A stretch of 34,596 nucleotides of DNA from an uncultured Bariatricus sp. (lineage in GTDB: Bacteria; Bacillota; Clostridia; Lachnospirales; Lachnospiraceae). This document shows positions 15,821 through 24,867 of this stretch, piece after piece; the first letter of the stretch is position 1; each line of letters begins with the position of its first letter. The notes under the pieces are model-generated. The model was not told the origin of the DNA and searched no databases. It worked only from the letters and a program-made list of their open reading frames with translations. Position numbers and translations under genes: made by a program. Location: assembly GCA_934320645.1 (NCBI GenBank), contig CAKRFP010000028.1, forward strand, positions 1 to 34,596. The letters run 5' to 3'.

Positions 15821-18277
15821 CTATCTCCTCTCCACTTTTGCCATATGATTCAGTCCAAAGTCATTATGATCCAGTGTCAGATTCGGACTGTAATACGGAT
15901 CTCCATTTTCCAGAATCTTTTTCCACCTAGTCTGAAACAATTTAATTTCTCTGTTAAAACGTTCAATTTTCTCCTCTGTGTCTTCATATCCTCTTGACTT
16001 GGACTCATAATGAATCAGTTCCGCATATGGATCATATACGATCAGATATCCTGCTTTCCGTATTTTCAGACACAGATCTACGTCATTAAATGCCACCGCA
16101 AACTTCGGATCAAATCCTCCGACTTCTTCATACACCTGTTTTTTTATCATCATACAGGCTGCTGTCACTGCACTCAGATCATGGATCACCTGCGCCCTCG
16201 CAAAATATCCCGGTGAATCTCCGTCCATTCCAAGGAATGCATGCCCTGCCACTCCTCCAAGCCCGATGATCACTCCTCCATGCTGAAGCGTTCCATCTTC
16301 ATAATACATTCTCGCCCCGACAGCACCTACATCTTCCCGCATACAATAGCTCAACATTTCTTTAATACAGTCATTGCCGATCATTTCTGTATCGTTGTTC
16401 AGAAACAGCAGATATTCGCCGGTCGCATGATCAATTCCATACTGATTGATCTCCGGATAATTGAATCCTTCTCCTTTCCAGTACAGAACCTTAACTTTTG
16501 GATACTCATGCATGATCCTTCTATAATCTTTAAACGTTTTCTTTTTCTGGCTGTTATTTTCTACAACAAGAATTTCTATATTCTCATAAGTATTTTTTTC
16601 CCGGATCGATCGCAGGCATTTGATCAGATCATCTGTGTGATCTTTATTCGGAATAATAACCGATACCTTAGGTGTTTGCTTCACCGGATATTTTGTCCGG
16701 TACATTCCCGGATACTTCGTCGGAATAACTTCTGCTTCAATTCCCATTCTTCTGTAATGCGCTCTTACCGCTTTTGCACCTGCATCCACAATATAGGATT
16801 TATTCTCTGCGCTGTCAGCTGTAGATCCCTCGCATGCCCGCCAGTGATAAAGTACTCTCGGTATATGCCGGATCTTATCGGTATTTTCAACACACCGGAG
16901 CACAAAATCATAGTCCTGTGCACCATCGTACTCACCATTCAGCTTTCCTGCCGCCTGATATAACTCCTTTTTTACAACTACCAGATGACAGAAATAATTT
17001 GTTGTACAAAGCATATCTGGATTAAAATCCGATTTGAAATGAGGGAAGAAATACTCTTCTCCATCCATCGTAATCTTATCTTCATCCGTATAAATAAGCT
17101 CTGTATCCGGATATTCATTCAATTCTGCCACACACTCATACAATGCATCCGGTGTCAGCAGGTCATCATGATCCATAAATGCAATGTAATCCCCCGTTGC
17201 CATATCCAGTGCCACATTTGTATTATCCGAAATATGCAGTTGTTTTTTATTGTCCTTCACCCGGATTCGGCTATCCTTCTTTGTGTATTCTTCCAGAATC
17301 CCTACAATCGACGAATCTTCCCCGCTTCCATCTGAAAGACAGAGCTCCCAGTTCTGATAGGACTGTCCTCTTACAGAATCCAGCATTTCCCGCAGATATC
17401 TTTCCGGTGTCCGGTAAAGAGGAACAACAATCGAAATCTTCGGCATCCGGGTAAATTGCTTTCTCTTCTGCCGGTACAGTCTGATCCTGGACGGCTCATG
17501 TCTTCGCAGCCATTCTTCATACTCTGTACCGTTTTTCCCACTCAATTTGTCACCCGCCCTGATAAACGCTGCACGGATTCCAAACTGACGATAATAGATT
17601 CTGACTTTGCGAAAATCATCCAGCATTTTCTGACGTCGCAGTTTTCTTTTGAGCTTCATGATCTCTTCCGCATTTTTCTCTTCTTCTTCAAAGCATACTT
17701 CCAGTTTTCGCGGAATACCTTCCTCATAAAATGCCTTAAACCCGGCAATCTCTTCCTTTTTACATTCCGGATACTCTCGCAGCACATCCAGACGCCGGAT
17801 TTTTTCTTCTTTCATCTCCAGTTCATTCTGATTCTCATCCAGAAACCGAATCGATGCATTTTTCCTGCTATAATACCATCCCTCGACTGAAAATCCTTTT
17901 TCTTCAGTATTCACCTTATCTATGCTGTTTGCCAGCCATTTCTCCAGGTTCTTCAATTCACTGACTGCAAAGGTCTTCATCAATTCTTCTTTTCCACGAT
18001 ACGACTGCAATACTTCCAGTCTGGACGCTTCTCTCCAGTCTTTCGGAAGATGTATCCAAAGAAAAAACTGTTTGGTTATAAGTCTTTTTCTTATCTTACG
18101 GAACTTCAACGGATGAAGACGGATTCCATCCGTTGTATAAAATAGTTTCTTTCCATCCAGCCGGATTTCAATCCGGTTTCCATCTGGTCTGTTATCCAGA
18201 AAATATCCCGTAATAAGTAATCTGTCTTTTTCTTTTACATGAAACCGACATGTTGCGATATAAAAAGCATTTTCCAT
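15821..18277 (-). CDS. Large GT2-GT2 glycosyltransferase with extra N-terminal domain
   Basis: 818 aa. About 270 N-terminal residues form a beta-rich, charged module with no motif I recognise (begins MENAFYIATCRFHV). Two GT2 domains follow: PKISIVVPLYRTP near 289 with AFMDHDDLLTPDALYE near 394, and PKVSVIIPNKDH near 545 with LLFLNNDTEMIGND near 627 and AVAFNDVDLCLKIRKAGY near 737. The C-terminal 550 residues parallel the 597-aa neighbour. The N-terminal module resembles the accessory regions found before GT2 domains in other surface polysaccharide loci and may bind acceptor or membrane. GAGAGGA site upstream of the ATG; 24 bases after the small membrane protein gene. Confidence 0.87.
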   Translation of the reverse strand: MENAFYIATCRFHVKEKDRLLITGYFLDNRPDGNRIEIRLDGKKLFYTTDGIRLHPLKFRKIRKRLITKQFFLWIHLPKDWREASRLEVLQSYRGKEELMKTFAVSELKNLEKWLANSIDKVNTEEKGFSVEGWYYSRKNASIRFLDENQNELEMKEEKIRRLDVLREYPECKKEEIAGFKAFYEEGIPRKLEVCFEEEEKNAEEIMKLKRKLRRQKMLDDFRKVRIYYRQFGIRAAFIRAGDKLSGKNGTEYEEWLRRHEPSRIRLYRQKRKQFTRMPKISIVVPLYRTPERYLREMLDSVRGQSYQNWELCLSDGSGEDSSIVGILEEYTKKDSRIRVKDNKKQLHISDNTNVALDMATGDYIAFMDHDDLLTPDALYECVAELNEYPDTELIYTDEDKITMDGEEYFFPHFKSDFNPDMLCTTNYFCHLVVVKKELYQAAGKLNGEYDGAQDYDFVLRCVENTDKIRHIPRVLYHWRACEGSTADSAENKSYIVDAGAKAVRAHYRRMGIEAEVIPTKYPGMYRTKYPVKQTPKVSVIIPNKDHTDDLIKCLRSIREKNTYENIEILVVENNSQKKKTFKDYRRIMHEYPKVKVLYWKGEGFNYPEINQYGIDHATGEYLLFLNNDTEMIGNDCIKEMLSYCMREDVGAVGARMYYEDGTLQHGGVIIGLGGVAGHAFLGMDGDSPGYFARAQVIHDLSAVTAACMMIKKQVYEEVGGFDPKFAVAFNDVDLCLKIRKAGYLIVYDPYAELIHYESKSRGYEDTEEKIERFNREIKLFQTRWKKILENGDPYYSPNLTLDHNDFGLNHMAKVERR

Positions 18278-18301
18278 TTTTAAAGTCCTCTCACTTCCAC
18301 A

Positions 18302-18883
18302 CTATCTGGAAAATAACCAGTTCAAAAACTGAAAGAAAACACAGATATACAATACTAACAGCAGAAATACGCAAAATGTTTCTATATCAAACCGATATGT
18401 AACCGTCTTTAAAATTAAAGTTCCTTCACTTTCTTCACTATTTATTTTCAAATTTGTTCCTTCCTCTGATGTCTTTTCCGTATAAAGTGCAATAGAATCT
18501 TTTTCAAATACTACTTTATACGCCTTCCCCCTGCATCTACTTACCGTATCAAACGAAAATTCATTGAATTTGCCCGTTTTTATATCTCCCACCTTCTTCA
18601 CAGATTCCGCAACCGTTTCTCCATTTTCACAATCCTGAAGATAAATTCGGATCTCTGTTTCTGGATCTTCCTGCAAATTCTGGCATTTCACCTGGATTCC
18701 GTCCAGTGTCTCCTCCTCACAGACAAATTCCTGCGATATCTGATCCTGCGACACATTCATCATGACATACTGGTCATTTTCTATCATCCGGTCATAAATC
18801 GCATGCGTCTTATGAACATGTCCATAAACAAATGCAAGCAGAATCAGCACAATAACTGCTGCCAACTTTTTTACTTTTCTCAT
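18302..18883 (-). CDS. Double-anchored membrane protein of unknown function
   Basis: 193 aa, not recognised. One hydrophobic helix at residues 5-22 and a second at about 168-190 flank an acidic, probably extracellular domain of about 140 residues that looks beta-rich (alternating hydrophobic strands, segments such as TEIRIYLQDCENGETV and KAYKVVFEKDSIALY). Three Cys lie in this domain. Position between the Wzt gene (9 bases) and the large glycosyltransferase gene suggests a role in export or chain-length control of the polysaccharide, but nothing in the sequence proves it. Confidence 0.75.
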   Translation of the reverse strand: MRKVKKLAAVIVLILLAFVYGHVHKTHAIYDRMIENDQYVMMNVSQDQISQEFVCEEETLDGIQVKCQNLQEDPETEIRIYLQDCENGETVAESVKKVGDIKTGKFNEFSFDTVSRCRGKAYKVVFEKDSIALYTEKTSEEGTNLKINSEESEGTLILKTVTYRFDIETFCVFLLLVLYICVFFQFLNWLFSR

Positions 18884-18892
18884 TTTTCCCTC

Positions 18893-19630
18893 TTATTCTG
18901 CTTCCTGATATTCTCTGCACAACTCATCTGCATCCCCGATACTGCGAACTCTTCCATGTTCCAGCCATACAATCCGGCTGCACAGATTTCTCACCTGCTC
19001 CATATTATGCGAAACAAACAAAATCGTAGCTCCATTCTCCTTCATCCGGTTAATTCTTGCTTCACATTTCTGCTGAAAATGGAAATCGCCTACCGATAAT
19101 ACTTCATCCACGATCAGAATATCCGGCTGTCCGATTGTTGCTACCGCAAACGCGAGACGCGAAAACATTCCCGATGAAAAATTTTTCACCGGTACATCCA
19201 TAAACTGGTCCAGTTCTGAAAACTCTACAATCTCTTCATAGTGCTCCTCCAGATATTCCCTGGTATATCCAAGCAGCGTCCCGTTCAGAAATACGTTCTC
19301 CTTCGCAGTCAGGTCAAAATCAAACCCTGCTCCCAGTTCGATCAGCGGCGCGATCACACCGGAAGTCTTAACGCTGCCACAGGTTGGTTTCATGACACCG
19401 GCAATGATTTTCAACATCGTACTTTTTCCACTTCCGTTTACACCGATCAGTCCCAGTGTTTCTCCTTTATAGACTTCAAACGACACATCCTGCAGTGCCC
19501 AGAAATACTGATAGGTAATCTTTTTCTTTACTCTCTGTATAAAATATTCCTTAAATCCATCAAATTTCTCTGATGCCAGACTGAATTTGATGGAAACATC
19601 TTCTACTTTTACAATTACTTTTTTCTCCAT
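18893..19630 (-). CDS. wzt: Polysaccharide ABC exporter, ATPase subunit
   Basis: 245 aa ATP-binding subunit of the ABC-2 type polysaccharide/teichoic-acid exporter. Walker A GVNGSGKST at 63-71, signature region NFSSGMFSRLAFA near 155, Walker B ILIVDEVLSVGD near 178 and the H-loop LFVSHNM near 208. A short N-terminal extension before the ATPase core is usual for this group. It lacks the C-terminal polysaccharide-binding domain found in Wzt proteins of O9a-type systems. Works with the permease encoded 8 bases upstream to move the undecaprenyl-linked polymer across the membrane. Confidence 0.93.
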   Translation of the reverse strand: MEKKVIVKVEDVSIKFSLASEKFDGFKEYFIQRVKKKITYQYFWALQDVSFEVYKGETLGLIGVNGSGKSTMLKIIAGVMKPTCGSVKTSGVIAPLIELGAGFDFDLTAKENVFLNGTLLGYTREYLEEHYEEIVEFSELDQFMDVPVKNFSSGMFSRLAFAVATIGQPDILIVDEVLSVGDFHFQQKCEARINRMKENGATILFVSHNMEQVRNLCSRIVWLEHGRVRSIGDADELCREYQEAE

Positions 19631-19638
19631 CCTTACTC

Positions 19639-20415
19639 CTACAAATCAAAGATAAAACCATCCTGATGCTTATAAAAAACCCAGCATCCCACTCCAAGAC
19701 ACAGTACAGCTTCTGCTGCTGTCACCAGAAGCATCACCAGACCTGAAAGTCTGCCATAGATCACAACATTCCGGAACATGATCAGAATACTGGTCAGAGG
19801 GTTTATCATTACCAGATGGTATAACCATTCCGGCAGAATCGACATTGGATAGATAACCGGTGTCAGATACATCAGTACTGCCATCAGCACCGAATACAAG
19901 TGCAGAACATCCCTGTATTTCACCGCAATCGTCGCCAGAATCAGTCCAATCCCCAGAGCCAGAACCACCAGCAAAAAAAGTGGCACAACTGAAAGAAGCA
20001 TTGTCCAGTGAAGCTCCGCACGCATACCGATCATAATCAGAAATAACGCTGCACAGGATGCCATCAGATTGATCAGACTGGAACACACCCTTGACATCAC
20101 GAATACATATTTCGGTACATACACCTTCTTTATCAGAGATGCACTCCCGATAATTGCTGACATTGCATTTGTCGTAGCGTCATTGAAAAAGTTAAAAATA
20201 ACCTGCCCACATAACAAATACAACGGAAAATTCTCTATATCAAATTTAAACAGATTTGAGAAAACGATGGATAAAACCGTCATCATAAGAAGTGGATTCA
20301 GCAGTGTCCATAAAACCCCCAGTATGGAACGCCGGTATTTCACCTTCACGTCTCTTGAAACCAGTTCTTTTAAAAACGGCTTAAATTTGACAAAATTTTG
20401 AATATAAACTGACAT
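19639..20415 (-). CDS. wzm: Polysaccharide ABC exporter, permease subunit
   Basis: 258 aa ABC-2 type integral membrane protein. The amphipathic N terminus KPFLKELVSRDVKVKYRRS followed by LGVLWTLLNPLLMM is diagnostic for Wzm/TagG-type exporters, and about six membrane helices follow, with MYLTPVIYP in the family position. First gene of the polysaccharide operon, 24 bases downstream of a near-consensus -10 with an AGGGG ribosome binding site. Confidence 0.93.
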   Translation of the reverse strand: MSVYIQNFVKFKPFLKELVSRDVKVKYRRSILGVLWTLLNPLLMMTVLSIVFSNLFKFDIENFPLYLLCGQVIFNFFNDATTNAMSAIIGSASLIKKVYVPKYVFVMSRVCSSLINLMASCAALFLIMIGMRAELHWTMLLSVVPLFLLVVLALGIGLILATIAVKYRDVLHLYSVLMAVLMYLTPVIYPMSILPEWLYHLVMINPLTSILIMFRNVVIYGRLSGLVMLLVTAAEAVLCLGVGCWVFYKHQDGFIFDL

Positions 20416-20438
20416 ATTTTCTTCCCCTTTAAATTATA

Positions 20439-20467
20439 ATTATATTATTTTTTCAGTCTTTATTCAA
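20439..20467 (-). promoter_or_regulatory. Near-consensus promoter of the polysaccharide operon
   Basis: On the minus strand TTGAAT (20462-20467) is followed after exactly 17 bases by TATAAT (20439-20444). A second TATAAT lies immediately downstream (20433-20438). The predicted leader before wzm is only about 17 bases. With the terminator at 20534-20554 upstream, this defines the start of the operon that runs to 8163. Confidence 0.75.
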
Positions 20468-20533
20468 TCAAATCGCTTACACTTATCATTGATTTTCTCT
20501 ATTTCTTTTATTGATTTTACAAATAAGTAAAAG

Positions 20534-20554
20534 AGTCTGCATAAAGCAGACTCC
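20534..20554 (-). terminator. Intrinsic terminator of the importer/transferase operon
   Basis: Perfect 8-base stem GAGTCTGC / GCAGACTC with a 5-base loop, lying directly after the stop codon of the TIGR04283-type gene. On the minus strand it is followed by TTTTACTTATTTG. It separates region 20555-27787 from the wzm operon. Confidence 0.8.
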
Positions 20555-21235
20555 CTAACGGACATCCTTATATAATTTTGCAATCTCTTCTGCCGGAACA
20601 CCATCCCGGTACATGGCTCTCAGCCGGTTCATAAGCCACATTACTTTCAGCTTTTCGATTGTATTTCCGCCGAATCTTCTGTCTGAAGTATAAATCCTGT
20701 GTCTTGTCATCCCAAGCGGAATCCCTTTTTCTTTGAGGGCCAGTGAAAACTGATAATCCTCCAGAATCGGCATCTCCGGAAATTTTCCCACTTCAAAAAA
20801 CAACTTCCGGTCAATGAAAATCCCCTGGTCTCCAAACATTACTTTTCTGTCTTTAATCCTGTGATTGGAGATCACCCTGCAGGTGAACATAAAAAAGTTA
20901 TATGAATGAAATGCAATTCCAAAACACCCTGCCCGGTATTTTTTCATTACAGTCTCAATCTCTTCTAATGCTGTAGGTGGAACTTCACTGTCGCAGTGCA
21001 GGAAAAAAAGTACATCTCCACTGCTTTCTTCCGCTCCCATGTTCATCTGCTTTGCCCTTCCTTTCGGGGACTGAATCACCGGATACCGGTCCTTCAAAAG
21101 TGCCAGTGTTCCATCCGTGCTTCCCCCGTCTACAAACAGAATCTCACATCTTTCATTCAGCGGCTCCAGAGTCTCCATCAGCCTTTCAATTGTCGATTCT
21201 TCATTGTATGTTGGTATAATAATTGATATTTTCAT
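20555..21235 (-). CDS. TIGR04283-type glycosyltransferase
   Basis: 226 aa. GT2-fold start MKISIIIPTYNEESTI, then LFVDGGSTDGT near 34, the family-specific SPKGRAKQMNMGAEESSGD near 57-75, and LFFLHCDSEVPP near 77 supplying the metal-site Asp. ILEDYQFSLALKEKG lies near 160. These are hallmarks of the family named 'transferase 2, rSAM/selenodomain-associated' (TIGR04283), often found with the TIGR04282 family, a member of which is encoded at the other end of this operon. The acceptor is unknown. Only 2 bases separate it from the nucleoside hydrolase gene, and the operon terminator follows its TAG stop. Confidence 0.87.
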   Translation of the reverse strand: MKISIIIPTYNEESTIERLMETLEPLNERCEILFVDGGSTDGTLALLKDRYPVIQSPKGRAKQMNMGAEESSGDVLFFLHCDSEVPPTALEEIETVMKKYRAGCFGIAFHSYNFFMFTCRVISNHRIKDRKVMFGDQGIFIDRKLFFEVGKFPEMPILEDYQFSLALKEKGIPLGMTRHRIYTSDRRFGGNTIEKLKVMWLMNRLRAMYRDGVPAEEIAKLYKDVR

Positions 21236-21237
21236 CT

Positions 21238-22125
21238 CTACTTCACGGTTTCAATTTCTATGTTCATCCAGGTATCATACAGATTTCTCCGAAACTCGTC
21301 CGCATCTCTGATCACCGGAATCTTGAGAGTGCAGTTCTTTTTTTCTTCATCCTCTGCCAAAATCAGTCTTCCCTTTGTAAGCTTTTCTGTTGACAGCTGC
21401 ATGTCCACTATCTGTGTCTCAAAAAGTTCCGGATGCATCATGTAAGCCGCAGCGATCGCATCCCAGTTATAATATCCGGGAATTCCATATTCATCCCAGT
21501 TATTGTCAAACCAGTAATCCGTCTCATTCTTGATCAGCCTTACAACTCCCTTACTCAGATCCGAAAGTTCTCTTTCATACTCTTCTCTTGTAAAAAGTAC
21601 CTTCAGGCAATTATTACCCGTAATAACCGCAACATCCGTTCCACTGGTAAGTGTCGTATAAGTTGCCAGCGGATCACAGGAGAAATTAAGTTCATCCATT
21701 TCCCGCTTTGCAAAGATCAGCGGTTCTGTTGTTCCTCCCATCAATACGATACTCTTCACCTGATGAAAAAACTCAGGATTGTGTTTCCAGGCTCCATAAA
21801 GATTTGTCACGGAACCCGTCACCAGAATTTCCAGCTCCCCGGCATATTTTTCTGCCATCTCGGCAAGATAATGTGCCGCTTCACTTTCGGTTTCTCCAGG
21901 TGTTGCTCCACCTTTGTAAACGCACAACTCGTCATGCCCGATTGTCTTTACAAACTTCTTTGTATTTTCGTAAACCTTCTCCAGCGTATTGTTCCCATAA
22001 GTTGTCGTCACTCCCAGGACCTCTGCTTCCGGATCCCCCAGAAGATACAGCAGTGCCAGTCCATCATCTACATCACACCCGTTAATTCCAAACGTACAGT
22101 CACAATCATGAATTATTTTTCGCAT
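21238..22125 (-). CDS. Inosine/uridine-preferring-type nucleoside hydrolase
   Basis: 295 aa member of the nucleoside hydrolase superfamily, which cleaves the N-glycosidic bond of nucleosides to base and pentose. The Ca2+-binding N-terminal motif, usually DTDPGxDD, is here the longer DCDCTFGINGCDVDDGLAL (residues 7-25), so the loop is expanded but the Asp residues are kept. GVTTTYGNN at about 38, VTGSVTNLYGAW near 102 and SIVLMGG near 123 match the family. The C-terminal active-site His region reads YNWDAIAAAY, with Asp kept but the usual preceding His replaced. Lies between the ABC ATPase gene (15 bases) and the TIGR04283 gene (2 bases), so it probably processes the imported compound or a nucleoside conjugate. 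Base specificity cannot be read. Confidence 0.85.
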   Translation of the reverse strand: MRKIIHDCDCTFGINGCDVDDGLALLYLLGDPEAEVLGVTTTYGNNTLEKVYENTKKFVKTIGHDELCVYKGGATPGETESEAAHYLAEMAEKYAGELEILVTGSVTNLYGAWKHNPEFFHQVKSIVLMGGTTEPLIFAKREMDELNFSCDPLATYTTLTSGTDVAVITGNNCLKVLFTREEYERELSDLSKGVVRLIKNETDYWFDNNWDEYGIPGYYNWDAIAAAYMMHPELFETQIVDMQLSTEKLTKGRLILAEDEEKKNCTLKIPVIRDADEFRRNLYDTWMNIEIETVK

Positions 22126-22140
22126 ACCATTCTCCTTTTA

Positions 22141-23166
22141 TCACTTCTGAAACAAAATCCCCTGTCTTTCATCAATTTTGATGCCAACCAGTTCTCCTGT
22201 TTTTACCCCCAGTTTCATCCAGTCACGGTGAAGCATCCATACTGTCAGCTTTCCATCTGCATACTTCAACAGGATTTCTGCTGTTTCCCCCTCAAACATA
22301 ACTTCTTCAATCTGATACATTCTTTCCGTCTCATCTACAGTCAGCGTGATCGCCGATGGTCTGACCATCAGTTCATACTCTCCTTCCGCTTTCTGCGTCT
22401 CAAATGAAACTGCCCGGCTTACGAATCTGCCATTCTCCACTTTCCCAAAAATATAATTTGTCTGTCCCATATAATCTGCCACCGCTCTGGACTCTGGATG
22501 GTAGAACATCCTCTCCGGCTTATCATACTGAAGCACTTCTCCAGCTTTCATCAGAGCGATCCGGTCAGACACCTTCATCGCTTCTTCTTTATCATGCGTG
22601 ACCATAACGACCGTAAGCCCCATCTCATGATGCAGCTTTCTTACCAGATCTGCCATCTCGCACCGCAGATTCTCATCCAGGCTTGAAAATGGTTCATCAA
22701 GAAGAAGAATTTTCGGATCTGCCGCAAGCGCTCTTGCCAGCGCGACCCTCTGACGCTGTCCACCGGACATTTCCCGGATCTTACGCTTCTCAAATCCTTC
22801 CAGCTGGACAGCTTTTAACAGTTCTCCTACCCGCTCCTGCTTATCTTTTTTCGGGATTTTTTTCAGATCCATCGAAAAGCTGATATTCTGTTCTACCGTC
22901 ATATGCGGAAACAGTCTGAGATCCTGAAAAACAATCACGGTTCCTCTTTTTTCCGGTGCAAGATTTGTAATCGATGTGTCATCGATCCGGATATCCCCTT
23001 CCTGCGTTTCAAGAAGACCTGCAATGCTTTTTAACAGTGTTGTCTTTCCGCAGCCTGAGGCGCCAAGAAGCGAAACAAATTCTCCCGTTCTAATCTCCAG
23101 ATTTATATTCTTCAGTATTCTTGTCTTTTGTAAATCTACACAAAGTTCTTTAATTGTAAGACTCAT
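22141..23166 (-). CDS. ABC importer ATPase, YnjD/PotA-like
   Basis: 341 aa. Walker A GASGCGKTT at 35-43, Q-loop FQDLRLFPH near 80, signature MSGGQRQR at 133-140, Walker B ILLLDEPFSSLD at 153-164 and H-loop VVMVTHD near 180. A C-terminal TOBE-like region from about 230 distinguishes it from the short E. coli YnjD and is common in spermidine/iron/thiamine-type importers. Energises the two permeases encoded just upstream (13 bases). Confidence 0.9.
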   Translation of the reverse strand: MSLTIKELCVDLQKTRILKNINLEIRTGEFVSLLGASGCGKTTLLKSIAGLLETQEGDIRIDDTSITNLAPEKRGTVIVFQDLRLFPHMTVEQNISFSMDLKKIPKKDKQERVGELLKAVQLEGFEKRKIREMSGGQRQRVALARALAADPKILLLDEPFSSLDENLRCEMADLVRKLHHEMGLTVVMVTHDKEEAMKVSDRIALMKAGEVLQYDKPERMFYHPESRAVADYMGQTNYIFGKVENGRFVSRAVSFETQKAEGEYELMVRPSAITLTVDETERMYQIEEVMFEGETAEILLKYADGKLTVWMLHRDWMKLGVKTGELVGIKIDERQGILFQK

Positions 23167-23179
23167 GTGCTCCTCCTGC

Positions 23180-23989
23180 CTAATAATATTCTACTTCCTG
23201 TGCCTTTGTAAAACGTCCCACGATCCATTCCAGTATTCCAAACACCAGAAGCATGATCACCAGGAATATCACACTGTAAATGCTGGCAAAATTACGTTCT
23301 CCGCTTCCGAGATATGGAACCATGACGATCGCAAATGTTTTGACATTTCCCCCGCCGATCATCAACGTCAAGAAATACTGACTGAACGAAACAACAAATG
23401 CCATCGAAAACGCAGAAAGCATGACCGGAAACAGATTCGGAAGTGTCACTTTAAAAAACGCCTGAAGCGCACCAGCCCCCAGAACTCTTGCCTGCTCCTC
23501 CAGCTTTACCCCCATTGCTCTTGTTCCATCCTGCATCAGCGTAACTGCGTACGGAAGAGAACAGATCAGATGGACAATAATGACTCCCTGAACGGTTCCG
23601 CTTAATCCACATTTGATAAAGGTAATCTGAACCCCCATCGCAAACACGGTTCCCGGAACAAGAAACGGAAGCATCGACATAAATGAAAACAGCCGCTTTC
23701 CAAAAAAGTCATAGCATTCCAGCGCCCTCGCCGTCATTGTTCCGATCACAACCGACAGGAACGCGACCGAAGCCGATATGAAAAGACTGGACATACAAAG
23801 TCGCACAAGCTGCTGCCTGTTTCTCAGTATTCCATTCACCGCTCTCATCGAAAATTTCTGCGGGATAAGTGACGGCCATGCCCATCTCTCTGTCCCTACC
23901 CAGACAAGGATCGTAAGAATTGGTACAATCACCAGGAAAATAAAAATGCCTATGATCAGGCCTTCCCAGATGTTCTTTTTTCTTTTCAT
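23180..23989 (-). CDS. ABC importer permease 2 (YnjC C-terminal half-like)
   Basis: 269 aa, binding-protein-dependent transport permease with about six membrane helices. The EAA loop that contacts the ATPase is EEQARVLGAGALQAFFKVTLPNLFP near residues 173-197. Corresponds to the second half of the fused two-unit permease YnjC of E. coli, judged by order and partner genes rather than by alignment. 13 bases after the first permease gene. Confidence 0.88.
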   Translation of the reverse strand: MKRKKNIWEGLIIGIFIFLVIVPILTILVWVGTERWAWPSLIPQKFSMRAVNGILRNRQQLVRLCMSSLFISASVAFLSVVIGTMTARALECYDFFGKRLFSFMSMLPFLVPGTVFAMGVQITFIKCGLSGTVQGVIIVHLICSLPYAVTLMQDGTRAMGVKLEEQARVLGAGALQAFFKVTLPNLFPVMLSAFSMAFVVSFSQYFLTLMIGGGNVKTFAIVMVPYLGSGERNFASIYSVIFLVIMLLVFGILEWIVGRFTKAQEVEYY

Positions 23990-24002
23990 CTTCCTGTTCC
24001 TC

Positions 24003-24866
24003 CTAACCTGTCAGCTTCTTCGTGCTCCGGCGAAGTAATATGTAATATAAAACTGCTGCAATCAGAGAGATCACGATCAGGATTCCATTGATCGCCATCG
24101 CATACGGTCGCGCCCGCAGATCAGGCTTGGTATATTCCAGATAAGCCAGAACCGGCAGCGCCTTTGGTGTCGTTGCTCCAAGTATGAACGGCAGCTCATA
24201 TGCTCCAAGTGCAAATACAAAGATGATCAGGAAACCACTGAGCACTGTATTCATACATAAAGGAAGCGTTACTTTCATGAAAGCCTGAAGTTTATTCGCT
24301 CCAAGATTGGTCGCTGCTTCTCCAAGACTGCCATTGATATTCGCCATCAGAGCAATCACAAAATAGATTATGAATGGAATTTCCTTCCACAGATAGGCAA
24401 GAATTACGCCAAGTCCATATCTGTCATAGATCAGCATCGGAAACTGCTGCTGATCCGTAATCAGTCCTGCATTTGCAAGGATTCTCGCAAGGATTCCATT
24501 TTGCGAAAGAATGTTTACAATAAAGAGTGCCACAACAACATGGGGAACAATGATCGGAATCTGAACGATCCGCATAATGATTCCGCGCACTTTTCCGGCA
24601 CTCACCAGAACTGCACACAGAAATGTTCCTGTTACTGTGGCAAGAAAAGCCGACATAAATGCAATGTACAGACTATATTTTAATGACTGCAAAAGATCCG
24701 GTCTTGTCAGTACCTCCTTATAATATTTCAGCGTCGGTTCCGTTAATCCAAAAGCTGGAATCACCCCTAAACTTTGGATGATTCCAGTTCCCAGACCAAT
24801 AATAAAAACTACGCCTAATATAAGTTGCGGCACCAACAGTATATAAGGTGTCATTTTTTTCTTCAT
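24003..24866 (-). CDS. ABC importer permease 1 (YnjC N-terminal half-like)
   Basis: 287 aa permease, about six membrane helices starting with YILLVPQLILGVVFI. The EAA loop is GEAATNLGANKLQAFMKVTLPLCM near residues 183-206. Starts one base after the binding-protein stop codon, so tightly coupled. Together with permease 2 it forms the heterodimeric channel; E. coli encodes both halves as one protein. Confidence 0.88.
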   Translation of the reverse strand: MKKKMTPYILLVPQLILGVVFIIGLGTGIIQSLGVIPAFGLTEPTLKYYKEVLTRPDLLQSLKYSLYIAFMSAFLATVTGTFLCAVLVSAGKVRGIIMRIVQIPIIVPHVVVALFIVNILSQNGILARILANAGLITDQQQFPMLIYDRYGLGVILAYLWKEIPFIIYFVIALMANINGSLGEAATNLGANKLQAFMKVTLPLCMNTVLSGFLIIFVFALGAYELPFILGATTPKALPVLAYLEYTKPDLRARPYAMAINGILIVISLIAAVLYYILLRRSTKKLTG

Positions 24867-24867
24867 T

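Noticed and set aside
21433..22407. Long plus-strand open frame opposite the nucleoside hydrolase and ABC ATPase genes
   Set aside because: It is antisense to two well-supported genes, has no ribosome binding site or family motif and is rich in residues typical of reverse-frame reading.
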